Source: CAXXOK01 sp963675655 (lineage in GTDB: Bacteria > Bacillota > Clostridia > Christensenellales > Aristaeellaceae). Taken from it: a stretch of DNA of 64,000 nucleotides. The stretch covers positions 1,860,001 to 1,924,000 of the forward strand of contig OY776489.1 in assembly GCA_963675655.1 (NCBI GenBank), given 5' to 3'. Position numbers and translations under genes: made by a program. The notes beneath the pieces are model-generated. The model made no database searches and was not told the origin of the DNA. It was given only the letters and a program-made list of their open reading frames with translations. Shown one piece after another: positions 7,630 to 16,790 of this stretch (within the stretch, counting starts at the first letter, position 1; each line of letters starts with the position of its first letter).

Positions 7630-8988
7630 ATGAGCCAACCAGCCATTTTGGAGGAACGCAAAGGCTTTATTCATAACGGCGGAGGGGACGGCTGCGCCAT
7701 CCGGTGCGAAGCCAACAGCCTTTCCGGCGCAGTTAGCCAGCGCGCATGCGTCTACTGCGGGGCGCGCGTGGTGTTAAACCCCATTACCGACGCGTATCAC
7801 ATTGTGCATGGCCCCATCGGCTGTGCCAGCTACACCTGGGATATCCGGGGAAGCCTTTCCAGCGGGAGCGAAGTATACCGCAACAGCTTTTCCACTGATT
7901 TGACCGAAAAAGACGTGGTTTTCGGCGGTGAAAAAAAGTTGATCGCCGCCATAGACGAACTGATGGAAAAACACAGCCCCAAGTTGATTTTCGTCTACGC
8001 TACGTGCATCGTCGGTGTAATCGGGGACGATGTGGAAGCCGTTTGCAGGCAGGCGGAAGAAAAGTACGGCATACGGGTGATTCCGGTGCAGTCGCCGGGC
8101 TTTTCCGGCAACAAATCCTACGGTTATAAAATGGCGTGCAACGCCCTGATGTCGCTGATCGGCAGGCAAAAAACCGACGAACCCAAGAGCGGCATCAATA
8201 TACTGGGCGATTTTAACCTCGCGGGGGAAATGTGGATTATTCAAAATTACCTGCGGGAGATTGGCATAGAGGTGAAAGCGACGTTCACCGGGGACGCCAG
8301 TCACGATAAATTACTCCTTGCGCCCACCGCCGCGCTGAACATTGTGCAGTGCGCCGGTTCCATGACGTATCTTGCCAAGCGCATGGAGGAGGAAATGGGC
8401 ATTCCGTTTATCAAAATCAGCTTTTTCGGCGTGGAAGATACCACCGCGTCGCTCATCCGCATCGCCGAGGCGGTCGGCACGCCGGATATGGTTGCCAAAG
8501 CCCGCGCCTTTGCCGCCGTAAAAACGGCGGAGGTGGAGCCGAAGCTGGCGAAATACCGCGCCCGCCTGCAAGGGAAAAAGGCTGCTATTTATGTAGGCGG
8601 CGGGTTTAAAGCAATTTCGCTTATCCGGCAGTTTAACGCGTTGGGGATGGAAACGGTCATGGTGGGCACACAGACAGGCAGGCCCAAGGAGTACGAGGTA
8701 ATCGGGCAGCTGGTCGGCGAAAACACCGTTGTACTGGACGACGCCAACCCCGCGGAGCTGGAAACCTTTATGCGGGAAAAGGGCGCGGATATTTTGGTGG
8801 GCGGCGTAAAAGAACGGCCGCTGGCCTACAAGCTGGGCGTTGCTTTTTGCGACCATAACCACGAGCGGAAGCATGCGCTGGCCGGGTACGAGGGCGTACT
8901 GAACTTTACGGAGGAAATTTACCATTCCATCATGAGCCCGGTATTTGCCCGGGTTCAAACCCCGTGGATGGCGGAGAAAGGGGTATAA
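7630..8988 (+). CDS. nifE: Nitrogenase FeMo-cofactor scaffold NifE
   Basis: NifE, 452 residues, is the alpha-like subunit of the NifEN scaffold on which the NifB product is matured with molybdenum and homocitrate. It shares the NifD fold, with CVYCGARVVLNPITDAYH, HGPIGCASYTWDIRG and TCIVGVIGDD in the order expected. It lacks the full NifD cofactor ligand set, which separates it from NifD. It starts at ATG 7630 with AAAGGAGG upstream and ends one base before the start of nifN-B, so the two are translationally coupled. Confidence 0.97.
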   Translation: MSQPAILEERKGFIHNGGGDGCAIRCEANSLSGAVSQRACVYCGARVVLNPITDAYHIVHGPIGCASYTWDIRGSLSSGSEVYRNSFSTDLTEKDVVFGGEKKLIAAIDELMEKHSPKLIFVYATCIVGVIGDDVEAVCRQAEEKYGIRVIPVQSPGFSGNKSYGYKMACNALMSLIGRQKTDEPKSGINILGDFNLAGEMWIIQNYLREIGIEVKATFTGDASHDKLLLAPTAALNIVQCAGSMTYLAKRMEEEMGIPFIKISFFGVEDTTASLIRIAEAVGTPDMVAKARAFAAVKTAEVEPKLAKYRARLQGKKAAIYVGGGFKAISLIRQFNALGMETVMVGTQTGRPKEYEVIGQLVGENTVVLDDANPAELETFMREKGADILVGGVKERPLAYKLGVAFCDHNHERKHALAGYEGVLNFTEEIYHSIMSPVFARVQTPWMAEKGV

Positions 8989-8989
8989 T

Positions 8990-11707
8990 ATGCGCCAGAA
9001 TCTTGTGAACCTAAACGTGAACCCCTGTAAAATGTGTATGCCTATGGGCAGCGCGAGCGCGTTTAAGGGCATTGCGCGCTGCATGACGATGCTGCACGGC
9101 TCGCAGGGATGCAGTACTTATATACGGCGGCATATGGCAACGCATTATAACGAGCCGGTGGATATTGCATCTTCGTCGCTGACGGAGCAGGGGACAGTGT
9201 TCGGCGGGGAAAAGAACCTGATTAAGGGGCTGGAAAACCTGATTTCGCTGTACAACCCCGATGTGATCGGGGTGGCGACCACATGTCTGGCCGAGACGAT
9301 CGGCGAGGATGTGGCGCGCATGGTACGGGATTTTTACGTGACGCACCCCGACTGTACCGTAAAAATCTATACGGTTGCGTCCTCCGGGTATTCCGGCACG
9401 CAGTTTGAAGGGTTCTTTGCGGCGCTGCATGCCATTGTCACCCAAACGGAGATGGAACAAACCCCAAACGATTATATTAATATTGTTACCGGGATGATCA
9501 GCCCCGCCGATATGCGCTGGCTCAAGCGGCTGGTGGCAGGCATGGGGCTGAAAGCCATTTTTCTGCCGGATGTATCCGAGAATCTGGATGGGGGCTACCA
9601 GCCGGATTACGATCGTCTGCCGCAGGGCGGAACGACGCTTGCGCAAATCCGGCGGATGGCTGGCGCGCGTATGACTATTGAGCTTTCCACCTTTACTAAT
9701 TTGGAAGTTTCGCCCGCCAAGGCGCTGTACGAACACTACGGCGTGCCCTACCGCAGGCTGGCGATGCCCGTGGGGCTGGAAAGTACCGACCGCCTGCTGG
9801 AAACGCTGGTGGCGCTGGGCGGCAGCATTACGCCGGAACTGAAAAAGGAGCGCGCCCGCTACTTGGACGCGATGGTGGATTCCCACAAGTATAACGGGCA
9901 GGGGCGCGCAGTGGTGTATGGCGAGCCGGATTTTGTTTACGCGGTGGATAAGCTGTGTCTGGAAAACGGCATTGTGCCGGTGGTAACCGCTACCGGGGCA
10001 AAGTGCGAACCGCTGCGGCAGGCGCTGGCACCCGAAATTGAGCAATTGGCGGATTTGGCCTTTGTGGAAAAAACGCTGATCGCCGACGATGTGGATTTTG
10101 ACTCTATTCAAACATGGAGCGTGAACTTTGGCGCGAATGTGATGATTGGCAATTCCGATGGTCGGCGGGTAGCGCATAAGCTGGGGTTGCCGCTGGTGCG
10201 CTGCGCATTCCCGATACACGATCAGGTGGGCGGCCAGCGCATCCGTATGCTGGGGTACGAAGGGTCGCTGACGCTGTTGGATCAGGTAACCAACGTACTG
10301 CTGCTAAAAGTGGAAACGGGCTTTCGCGGGGAAATGTACGATAAATATTTTCAAAACCCCGTCATTTTGCCCACATCCGCCGCAGAGCCGCTGGCGGGAA
10401 GCCTGCAACAGAAAAAAGGAGAACCGCAGCAGTATGTGGAAACCAGTAGCACAGTGCTAACCGCGCAGCAGCGTACACAATCCCACCCCTGTTTTAACGG
10501 CTGTGGGGGCAAATATGCCCGCATCCACCTGCCGGTTGCGCCTGCCTGCAACATACAGTGCAACTACTGTGTGCGCAAGTACGATTGTCCCAACGAATCC
10601 CGCCCCGGCGTAACCACCGCGGTGCTAAACCCCGCGGAGGCGGCGGACCGGTACCTGCAAACCAAACAGCGCATGGAAAACCTGACAGTCGTGGGCATCG
10701 CGGGGCCCGGCGACGCGCTGGCGAACTTTGAAAACACAAAAGAAACCCTCTCCCTGATTCGTGCGCAGGATAAAGACGTGACCATTTGCCTGTCTACCAA
10801 CGGGTTGATGCTGCCCCAGTATGCCGACGAGCTGGAAAAACTGACCGTGAGCCATATTACGGTAACCGTAAACGCGGTCGATCCGCAGATTGGCGCGAAA
10901 ATTTACCAGCATGTGACCTATATGGGCACAACGTACACCGGGGTCGAGGCGGCAAGCATCCTGCTTTCCAACCAGCTGGCGGGTATCCGCATGATGGCGC
11001 AGCGCGGCGCGGTGGTGAAGGTGAACATCGTTATGATTCCCGGCATCAACGACCATCACATTCCCAAGGTGGTGGAAACGGTGAAACAGCTGGGCGCGAC
11101 GCTGACCAATATTATGCAGCTGATTCCGGTGGAAGGCAGCGCGTTTGAGCATATTCCGCTCGTGTCGCACCAGCAGATTACGCAAATGCGTAAATCCTGC
11201 GGCGAAATCCTGACGCAGATGTACCATTGCCGCCAGTGCCGTGCGGACGCGGTTGGCACCCTGCAGGCGGATGTGGACACGCAAAGCGAATGCGGCGGCT
11301 GTGTACGCCCCGAAAAACCTGCCGTGATCGCCGCCCCGAAGCCCGCATCGGAAACACTGCCGGTACTGTTTGCGGTTTCCACCCGCAGCGGGCAATTGGT
11401 CGATCAGCATTTCGGCCATACCACGGGTTTTTACATTTACGAGCTGCGCGGCAAGGAAATTGCCTTTAAGGAACAGCGCACCATACAGCAGTACTGCACT
11501 GGCGAAGGCGCCTGCGAACCGCAGGGGCAAAAGAGCACGGCGGGCTCGCTGGACAGAATCCTTAACACGGTGAAGGATTGCAGCTGCATCGTCACCATGC
11601 GCATCGGCCAATCGCCCCGCAGTAAACTGGAGGAAAACGGAAAGCGCATCCACGTTGGTTTCGGGCCGATTGAACAGGTCGTGCGCGAGGCTGCGGAAGC
11701 GATATAA
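8990..11707 (+). CDS. nifN-B: Fused NifN-NifB: FeMo-cofactor scaffold beta subunit plus radical SAM NifB-co synthase
   Basis: The 905-residue protein has two parts. Residues 1 to about 450 are NifN (NPCKMCMPMGSASAF, GSQGCSTYIRRH, TTCLAETIGED). From about 500 on it is NifB: HPCFNGCGGKYARIHLPVAP, then the radical SAM motif CNIQCNYC with Cys520, Cys524 and Cys527, further cysteines CRQCRAD and CGGC, and a C-terminal NifX-like cofactor-binding domain (from about 790, with DQHFGHTTGFYIYE). NifB makes the 8Fe-9S-C core; NifN with NifE finishes the cofactor. The same fusion is known in C. pasteurianum. ATG 8990 was preferred because it gives the family start and follows GAGAAAGGGG. A linker with many Q and T lies at about 465-500. 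Confidence 0.97.
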   Translation: MRQNLVNLNVNPCKMCMPMGSASAFKGIARCMTMLHGSQGCSTYIRRHMATHYNEPVDIASSSLTEQGTVFGGEKNLIKGLENLISLYNPDVIGVATTCLAETIGEDVARMVRDFYVTHPDCTVKIYTVASSGYSGTQFEGFFAALHAIVTQTEMEQTPNDYINIVTGMISPADMRWLKRLVAGMGLKAIFLPDVSENLDGGYQPDYDRLPQGGTTLAQIRRMAGARMTIELSTFTNLEVSPAKALYEHYGVPYRRLAMPVGLESTDRLLETLVALGGSITPELKKERARYLDAMVDSHKYNGQGRAVVYGEPDFVYAVDKLCLENGIVPVVTATGAKCEPLRQALAPEIEQLADLAFVEKTLIADDVDFDSIQTWSVNFGANVMIGNSDGRRVAHKLGLPLVRCAFPIHDQVGGQRIRMLGYEGSLTLLDQVTNVLLLKVETGFRGEMYDKYFQNPVILPTSAAEPLAGSLQQKKGEPQQYVETSSTVLTAQQRTQSHPCFNGCGGKYARIHLPVAPACNIQCNYCVRKYDCPNESRPGVTTAVLNPAEAADRYLQTKQRMENLTVVGIAGPGDALANFENTKETLSLIRAQDKDVTICLSTNGLMLPQYADELEKLTVSHITVTVNAVDPQIGAKIYQHVTYMGTTYTGVEAASILLSNQLAGIRMMAQRGAVVKVNIVMIPGINDHHIPKVVETVKQLGATLTNIMQLIPVEGSAFEHIPLVSHQQITQMRKSCGEILTQMYHCRQCRADAVGTLQADVDTQSECGGCVRPEKPAVIAAPKPASETLPVLFAVSTRSGQLVDQHFGHTTGFYIYELRGKEIAFKEQRTIQQYCTGEGACEPQGQKSTAGSLDRILNTVKDCSCIVTMRIGQSPRSKLEENGKRIHVGFGPIEQVVREAAEAI

Positions 11708-11735
11708 CCAAGTCGGGCAAGGAGGGGGAGCCAAC

Positions 11736-12044
11736 ATGGTAAAGCCAAAATATCACGTGCTCGTTTGCACCAGCTGCCGTATTAACGGTACCCAAAAGGG
11801 ATTTTGCCACGCCAAGGGGAGTGTGAATCTGGTAGGGCGGCTCATGGAGACGCTGGACGAGTTTGACCTTACCGCGGATGTGCTGGTGAGCAATACCGGT
11901 TGTTTCGGCATCTGCGATAAAGGCCCGGTAATGGTCGTTTACCCGGAAGGAACCTGGTACGGCAACCTGACGGAAGACGATATTGAGCGCATTGTAGAAG
12001 AACATTTTGAAAACGGCCGGGTCGTAACCGAGCTGGAAATATAA
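11736..12044 (+). CDS. Thioredoxin-fold 2Fe-2S ferredoxin, C. pasteurianum type
   Basis: This 102-residue ferredoxin starts at ATG 11736 behind GGAGGGGG. The N-terminus MVKPKYHVLVCTSCRINGTQ, the GFC at about 24 and the NTGCFGIC motif (Cys56, Cys60) are those of the thioredoxin-like 2Fe-2S ferredoxin of Clostridium pasteurianum, which is known to interact with the MoFe protein. Its place inside the nif operon, 28 bases after nifN-B, supports a nitrogenase-linked redox role, though whether it reduces NifH is not shown by sequence. The ligand cysteines are all present. Confidence 0.93.
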   Translation: MVKPKYHVLVCTSCRINGTQKGFCHAKGSVNLVGRLMETLDEFDLTADVLVSNTGCFGICDKGPVMVVYPEGTWYGNLTEDDIERIVEEHFENGRVVTELEI

Positions 12045-12058
12045 CGGCGGTTAAGCAT

Positions 12059-12985
12059 ATGCTACTGACGGATCGAACCTTGATGGCGCTGGACGATACG
12101 CGTATACCGCCAGACCGGCTGCGGCGGCTGTACCTTGCGCTGGTCGCGGCAGGGGTGAAGGTGCAAATTCCCTTTGCGATGGCCGCTGCACTTTCGGGCG
12201 TGCTGGTACCGGAGCAGACGCTGATGGACTTTGGCGCAAAGGATATCATACCGGCAGGCTTTGCCGGGTATATCCGCGGCGTTGGCGAGGGCGGGCAGAA
12301 GCCCCCTGCGCAGAAATACCGCTGCGGCGCGCGGGCTGTACCGGGTACAACCGGCTGCCGCCTGCTGGTGGACGCTGATTGGTTTTTGGAAGATTACCAA
12401 ACGTTGTTTGCCCGCTTCTCAAAGAAAAGTGACATGGCTGTAACCCTGTGCGCAAGCGGTGCAACCCCGTTGGCAACGGCGCTGACGCTGGATTGGCTGC
12501 TGGGCGGGTATGGGCAGGCCGTGGTATGCTGGATGGGGCGCGGCGGCTATGCCTCGCTGGCGGAAACCGTAATGGCGCTGCATCTGCATCAAGCAGACGG
12601 GGTGCGCCCCGAAGCCCTGCGCGAGATAGCCGACGCGTGGGAAGCGCTGACCGGGCGGGAGATACCCCCCTACCAGCCGGTGGTGGGCCGCAGAATTTTC
12701 GATGTGGCTTCCGGGGTGCATGTGAACGCGCTGCTGAAGGACGAGGAAAGCTACGAGCCCTTCGCCCCGGATAGGGTAGGGGCGAAACGCCGGATCATTT
12801 TGGGCAAGCATTCTGGCGCAAGTGCCGTAACAGCAAGGCTTTTGAATGTTGGGATCGACCCGGACGGGTTGAATATACAGTCGTTGGCGCGCAAAGTACG
12901 TGATGTAGGCGCGCGCGTCGGCGAAGTGGACGATGATGCCCTGCGGCAGTTGGTATGTGAAGCCTGCAAGGAGGCGTTGGTATGA
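12059..12985 (+). CDS. nifV-omega: Homocitrate synthase omega subunit NifV-omega
   Basis: This 308-residue protein matches the C-terminal part of homocitrate/isopropylmalate synthases: VVGRRIFDVASGVHVNALL, then RIILGKHSGASAVTARL near residue 260. The N-terminal 200 residues look like a degenerate TIM-barrel half without the DTTLRDGEQ motif. Together with the next gene it replaces a one-piece NifV, as in C. pasteurianum, where omega also precedes alpha. The complex would make homocitrate, the organic ligand of FeMo-co. It starts at ATG 12059 with only a weak GGCGG site, 14 bases after the ferredoxin, and overlaps nifV-alpha by 4 bases (ATGA). Confidence 0.88.
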   Translation: MLLTDRTLMALDDTRIPPDRLRRLYLALVAAGVKVQIPFAMAAALSGVLVPEQTLMDFGAKDIIPAGFAGYIRGVGEGGQKPPAQKYRCGARAVPGTTGCRLLVDADWFLEDYQTLFARFSKKSDMAVTLCASGATPLATALTLDWLLGGYGQAVVCWMGRGGYASLAETVMALHLHQADGVRPEALREIADAWEALTGREIPPYQPVVGRRIFDVASGVHVNALLKDEESYEPFAPDRVGAKRRIILGKHSGASAVTARLLNVGIDPDGLNIQSLARKVRDVGARVGEVDDDALRQLVCEACKEALV

Positions 12986-13818
12986 AGCCGTCTGTTTTTA
13001 TAACCGATACCACCCTGCGCGACGGTGAGCAGCGCCCAGGGCTGGCGTTTTCGCCGCAAACACGGCTGCGCCTTTTGCGGGCGATGGACGACGCGGGGCT
13101 GTACCAGATGGATGCGGGCATCCCCGCCGCGGGTACGGCGGAAAAGGATGTGCTGTGCGAAATGATGGCGCAGCGTAAGCAGATCAAGGTTTCTACGTGG
13201 AACCGCATGTGCGTTTCGGACATCCGCGACGCGATGGACGTGCGCCCGGACGTGATCCACATCAGCGTACCGGCATCGGACAGGTTAATCAGTCATGTGC
13301 TGCACAAGGATAGAGAATGGGTGCAGCACTCCCTTTTAACCTGCGTATCCCTCGCAAGAGAACAACGCTATGAGGTTACTGTCGGCTTTCAGGATGCATC
13401 CCGCGCCGACCGGGCGTACATGGCGCAGCTCAGCAACAGCCTAGTCCCCATGGGGGTTACGTTGGTAAAGCTGGCCGATACCGTAGGCACGCTCACCCCG
13501 CGGGCGACCCGCGAACTGGTGGGGTTTATGGCGGAAAATACCGCGCTTCCGCTGGGTATACATACCCATAACGATTTGGGGATTGCCGTACCTGTGGCGA
13601 TTGAGGCCATCAAGGCGGGGGTGCGGCACGTGGACGCCACCTGCTTTGGCATTGGGGAGCGGGCAGGCAACTGCGACCTTTTTACTCTGGTGGAATACGG
13701 CTTGCCAGTGTTTGAGCCTGCGTCGCCGTTTGCCGGTGCACGCAAGCTGAAACGCAAGGCGGTCGATATTCTCGATATGGCGCTATCCCAAAGGAGAACC
13801 CGAAATGTATCAGCTTAA
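12982..13818 (+). CDS. nifV-alpha: Homocitrate synthase alpha subunit NifV-alpha
   Basis: This is the catalytic part, 278 residues, with DTTLRDGEQRPGLAF near the start and the metal-binding HTHNDLGIAVPVA near residue 193. It ends where the TIM barrel of full NifV would end, lacking the C-terminal regulatory-type region supplied by NifV-omega. It condenses acetyl-CoA and 2-oxoglutarate to homocitrate. Overlap with nifV-omega gives coupled translation. It stops 13 bases before modA and contains the modA ribosome site at its end. Confidence 0.92.
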   Translation: MKPSVFITDTTLRDGEQRPGLAFSPQTRLRLLRAMDDAGLYQMDAGIPAAGTAEKDVLCEMMAQRKQIKVSTWNRMCVSDIRDAMDVRPDVIHISVPASDRLISHVLHKDREWVQHSLLTCVSLAREQRYEVTVGFQDASRADRAYMAQLSNSLVPMGVTLVKLADTVGTLTPRATRELVGFMAENTALPLGIHTHNDLGIAVPVAIEAIKAGVRHVDATCFGIGERAGNCDLFTLVEYGLPVFEPASPFAGARKLKRKAVDILDMALSQRRTRNVSA

Positions 13819-13831
13819 GGAGGAACAGGAA

Positions 13832-14641
13832 ATGAAAAAGTTATGCAAGGGATTATGGACGGGGGTATTGGTTGCCGCACTGCTGGTGGTAAGCATGGGC
13901 GGCGCGCTGGGCGAAACGGCGGACGCACCGCAGGTGGATCTGCTGGTGAGCGCCGCGGCGAGCCTGACGGACGTAATGCCGATGATTGCCGATGCGTATG
14001 CGCAGGTTGCGCCCAACGTAACGGTTACGTACATCTATGGTTCATCCGGCGCGCTGCGTGCGCAAATTGAGGAAGGCGCACCTGCGGACGTGTATGTTTC
14101 CGCCAATCAAAAACATATGAATACCTTGCTTTCGGAAAGCCTGATTCTGGAAGGCAGCAACCGAGATGTGCTGGAGAATAAAGTAGTGCTGATTGTACCG
14201 CTGGACAGCGCTTTGGGGCTGACCTCGTTTGCAGAAACCGCGCAAGAGGCGGTGAGCATGGTTGCCATGGGCGAGCCTACGGCTGTGCCTGCCGGACAGT
14301 ATGCCCAGCAGGTGTTTGAAAGCCTCGGCATCTGGGAAACCATCTCGGCTAAAGCCAATTTTGGCAGCGATGTACGCCAGGTGCTCACGTGGGTGGAAAA
14401 CGGCGAAGTGGACTGTGGCGTAGTGTACGCGACCGACGCGATGACCAGCGATAGGGTAGCGGTTGTGGCTACCGCCCCCGAAGGCAGTTGCGATCAGATT
14501 ATCTACCCGGCCGCCGCGCTCGCCAGCACGGCCAATGCCGATGCGGCGCTGGCGTATCTGGACTTTCTGCAAACGGAGGAAGCACAGGCGATATTCGCCT
14601 CCTTCGGGTTCTCGCCCGCACCTGCGGCGGAAGCGGAATAA
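13832..14641 (+). CDS. modA: Molybdate ABC transporter substrate-binding protein ModA
   Basis: This is a 269-residue exported protein. A signal peptide (KKLCKGLWTGVLVAALLVVS) is followed by VDLLVSAAASLTDVMPMIAD and YIYGSSGALRAQIEEGAPAD, the oxyanion-contact blocks of ModA. ATG 13832 was chosen over an upstream ATG because AAGGAGG (13817-13823) lies at the right distance and the signal peptide begins there. It captures molybdate, and possibly tungstate, outside the membrane. Its place at the end of the nif operon matches the Mo demand of nitrogenase. Confidence 0.95.
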   Translation: MKKLCKGLWTGVLVAALLVVSMGGALGETADAPQVDLLVSAAASLTDVMPMIADAYAQVAPNVTVTYIYGSSGALRAQIEEGAPADVYVSANQKHMNTLLSESLILEGSNRDVLENKVVLIVPLDSALGLTSFAETAQEAVSMVAMGEPTAVPAGQYAQQVFESLGIWETISAKANFGSDVRQVLTWVENGEVDCGVVYATDAMTSDRVAVVATAPEGSCDQIIYPAAALASTANADAALAYLDFLQTEEAQAIFASFGFSPAPAAEAE

Positions 14642-14879
14642 CCCTTTCCGTCGGGCGTTGCATTGTGCGGCGCCCGGCGGGCTGGCGATTGCCCGCGGTG
14701 TACGGTGAACGGGGGCTGCCCTATGCTGGGTTGCCCCCGCACGCATACCGCTAAAGAAAAACGGTTCGCGGGCGGAAAAAGCGCGGGCTTTTCATGCTAC
14801 AATAGGGATAACCTCGTTGGCCGCGCGAGCGCCGGGGGAAACGGATTCTTGCCGAACCGGCCGGGAAGGAGCAACCGTA
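14642..14879 (+). other. GC-rich structured spacer between modA and modB
   Basis: This 238-base gap is unusually long for a mod operon. It holds GGGGGC / GCCCCC arms near 14708-14738 and a small AAAAGC-GCGG-GCTTTT hairpin at 14777-14792 that resembles a bidirectional terminator. A TACAAT element follows at 14798-14803, and then a GC-rich leader. A partial terminator plus a second start would lower modBC relative to modA, or decouple them. I looked for a Moco or tungsten riboswitch and could not establish one. Confidence 0.4.
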
Positions 14880-15557
14880 TTGGATTATTCTCCGTTGTTT
14901 ATTTCCATAAAAGTATCATTGCTGGCAACGGTGTTTACCTTTATTTTCGGGGTGTTGGCCGCACGCTTCGTGGTGCGGCTGAAACACTGCCAAAGCATCA
15001 TCGACGGCATTTTTACCCTGCCGATGATATTGCCGCCTACGGTTGTAGGCTTTTTTCTGCTATTGATTTTTGGTAAAAACGGATCGCTGGGGCAACTATT
15101 GGCGCTGATGAACGCATCGGTGGTTTTTACATGGTGGGCGGCGGTCATTGCCGCGACGGTCGTATCCTTTCCACTCATGTACCGCACAGTACGCGGCGCG
15201 TTTGAAGAAATGGACAGCGATATTGTCAATGCCGCGCGCACACTTGGGTTTGGTGAATATGCTATTTTCTTTCGCATTATTTTACCCAATGTGGTACCCA
15301 GCATCATCGCGGGTACGGTGCTTGCATTCGCCCGCGCGCTGGGGGAGTTTGGCACGACCATTATGCTGGCGGGTAACATCCCCGGCCGTACGCAAACCAT
15401 GGCAATTGCCGTGTACACGGCTGTACAAAGCGGTAACCGGGAGCTGGCGTTCCGCTGGGCGATCATCATCTGCGCCATTTCCTTTGCATCCATGTTTGCC
15501 ATGAACGCTGTAAACAGCCATTTCCGTAAAAAACATGTGAAACGGGGTGGCATTTGA
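14880..15557 (+). CDS. modB: Molybdate ABC transporter permease ModB
   Basis: The inner-membrane permease has 225 residues and several hydrophobic segments. The EAA-type loop near residue 150 reads ARTLGFGEYAIFFRIILPNV, and AFARALGEFGTTIMLAGNIPG is the ModB signature. The TTG at 14880 is taken as the start: AAGGAG lies about 9 bases upstream, the length then equals the family's, and the codons before it encode a non-membrane stretch. It overlaps modC by one base (TGATG). Confidence 0.93.
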   Translation: MDYSPLFISIKVSLLATVFTFIFGVLAARFVVRLKHCQSIIDGIFTLPMILPPTVVGFFLLLIFGKNGSLGQLLALMNASVVFTWWAAVIAATVVSFPLMYRTVRGAFEEMDSDIVNAARTLGFGEYAIFFRIILPNVVPSIIAGTVLAFARALGEFGTTIMLAGNIPGRTQTMAIAVYTAVQSGNRELAFRWAIIICAISFASMFAMNAVNSHFRKKHVKRGGI

Positions 15558-16597
15558 TGGCGCTGACCGTGAACATTCAAAAACAACTGGGGGATTTCCG
15601 GCTGGACGTCGCCTTTGAGGCGGGGGATGAGTGGTTGGGAATACTGGGCGCATCCGGCTGCGGCAAAAGCGTAACGCTTCGGTGCATCGCGGGCATTGAA
15701 AAGCCGGATAGCGGCCTGATTAAGTATAACGATCATGTCTGGTTCGATTCTAAGGCGAAGATCAACCTGCCGCCCCAAAAACGCAGTGTGGGATACCTGT
15801 TCCAAAGCTATGCGCTGTTTCCGCACATGACGGTGGAACAGAATATACTTGCCGGGGTACGCAAAGAAGAACCGGACAAGGCTGCCGAAGTGCACCGGAT
15901 GATTGAACTGCTTTATCTTTCCGGGCTTGAAAAAAAGCGCCCCGGGCAGCTCTCCGGCGGGCAGCAGCAGCGGGTGGCGCTGGCGCGGCTTTTGGCCTCG
16001 CGGCCGGAAATCGTGCTGCTGGACGAGCCGTTTTCCGCGCTGGACAGCCACTTGAAATGGCGCATGGAACGCGAGCTGATTCAAACGCTGGAATCCTTCC
16101 GCGGCACGGTATTGATGGTATCTCATAACCGGGATGAAATGTATCGCATGTGCGGGCGTATCTGCGTGTTCGGCAGCGGCCGGGTGGACGCCATTGGCAG
16201 CCGCGAGCAGGTGTTTTTAGCGCCGCACACCCAGAGTGCTGCTATCCTAACGGGGTGCAAAAACATTAGTGCCATGGAAAAACGCGGAGAGTACACCGTG
16301 TATGCGACCGATTGGGGCATGACGCTGAAAACGGCGCAGCCTGTGCCGCCGGAAGCACGCTACATTGGCCTGCGCGCCCATTGCATCCACCTGAAAAATA
16401 CGCCAAACGGTAACCCGAATACCCTGCCGGTTACTGCGGAGCAGAAAATCGACAACCTGTTTTCCATGGTGGTAATGGTGCGGCCGCAAGACGGCGCAGC
16501 GATACAGACCGAGATGACCAAAGCCGCCTGGGAAGCTGTAAAAAACGAGCCGCTGTATCTTTCCGTACCGCCGGAAGAGGTTCTGTTTTTAGTGTAA
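15557..16597 (+). CDS. modC: Molybdate ABC transporter ATP-binding protein ModC
   Basis: The ATPase has 346 residues. It shows Walker A GASGCGKS, Q-loop LFQSYALFPH, signature LSGGQQQRVALARL, Walker B IVLLDEPFSALD and the switch His in VSHNRDE. The last 100 residues contain a short C-terminal oxyanion-binding type region (GCKNISAMEKRGEYTVYATD). It drives molybdate import with ModAB. The ATG at 15557 overlaps the modB stop. It ends the nif-mod block; an imperfect TTCGTA / TACGAA hairpin follows at about 16599-16619. Confidence 0.95.
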   Translation: MALTVNIQKQLGDFRLDVAFEAGDEWLGILGASGCGKSVTLRCIAGIEKPDSGLIKYNDHVWFDSKAKINLPPQKRSVGYLFQSYALFPHMTVEQNILAGVRKEEPDKAAEVHRMIELLYLSGLEKKRPGQLSGGQQQRVALARLLASRPEIVLLDEPFSALDSHLKWRMERELIQTLESFRGTVLMVSHNRDEMYRMCGRICVFGSGRVDAIGSREQVFLAPHTQSAAILTGCKNISAMEKRGEYTVYATDWGMTLKTAQPVPPEARYIGLRAHCIHLKNTPNGNPNTLPVTAEQKIDNLFSMVVMVRPQDGAAIQTEMTKAAWEAVKNEPLYLSVPPEEVLFLV

Positions 16598-16661
16598 GTT
16601 CGTAAAAGAAGCCTACGAAAAACCCGCCGCTGCCCCTGTATAGTTGCAGTGTTTCCCCCTC

Positions 16662-16790
16662 TTGACAACAGTATTATTGCAACAAATGTTGCATTTGCAA
16701 AATACATGTAATTATTTAACAAATCTATGGTATGATACATCTATATGTAAATATTACAGATGCGTATAAAGCAAGGAGACTGTTTAATGG
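16662..16790 (+). promoter_or_regulatory. Upstream region of the polysaccharide deacetylase-like gene with a palindrome
   Basis: This AT-rich tract contains TTGACA (16662-16667) and the palindrome TGCAACA-AA-TGTTGCA (16678-16693), and a TATGAT (16731-16736) that could serve as a -10 with a poor -35. The palindrome is a possible operator. The AAGGAG site (16773-16778) is 12 bases from the assigned ATG but 8 bases from an ATG at 16787 that opens the 3-codon frame ATG GAT GTA TAA. Confidence 0.4.

Noticed and set aside
14804..14879. Molybdenum or tungsten cofactor riboswitch before modB
   Set aside because: GC-rich arms exist, but I could not lay the consensus onto the sequence; left as a structured spacer only.
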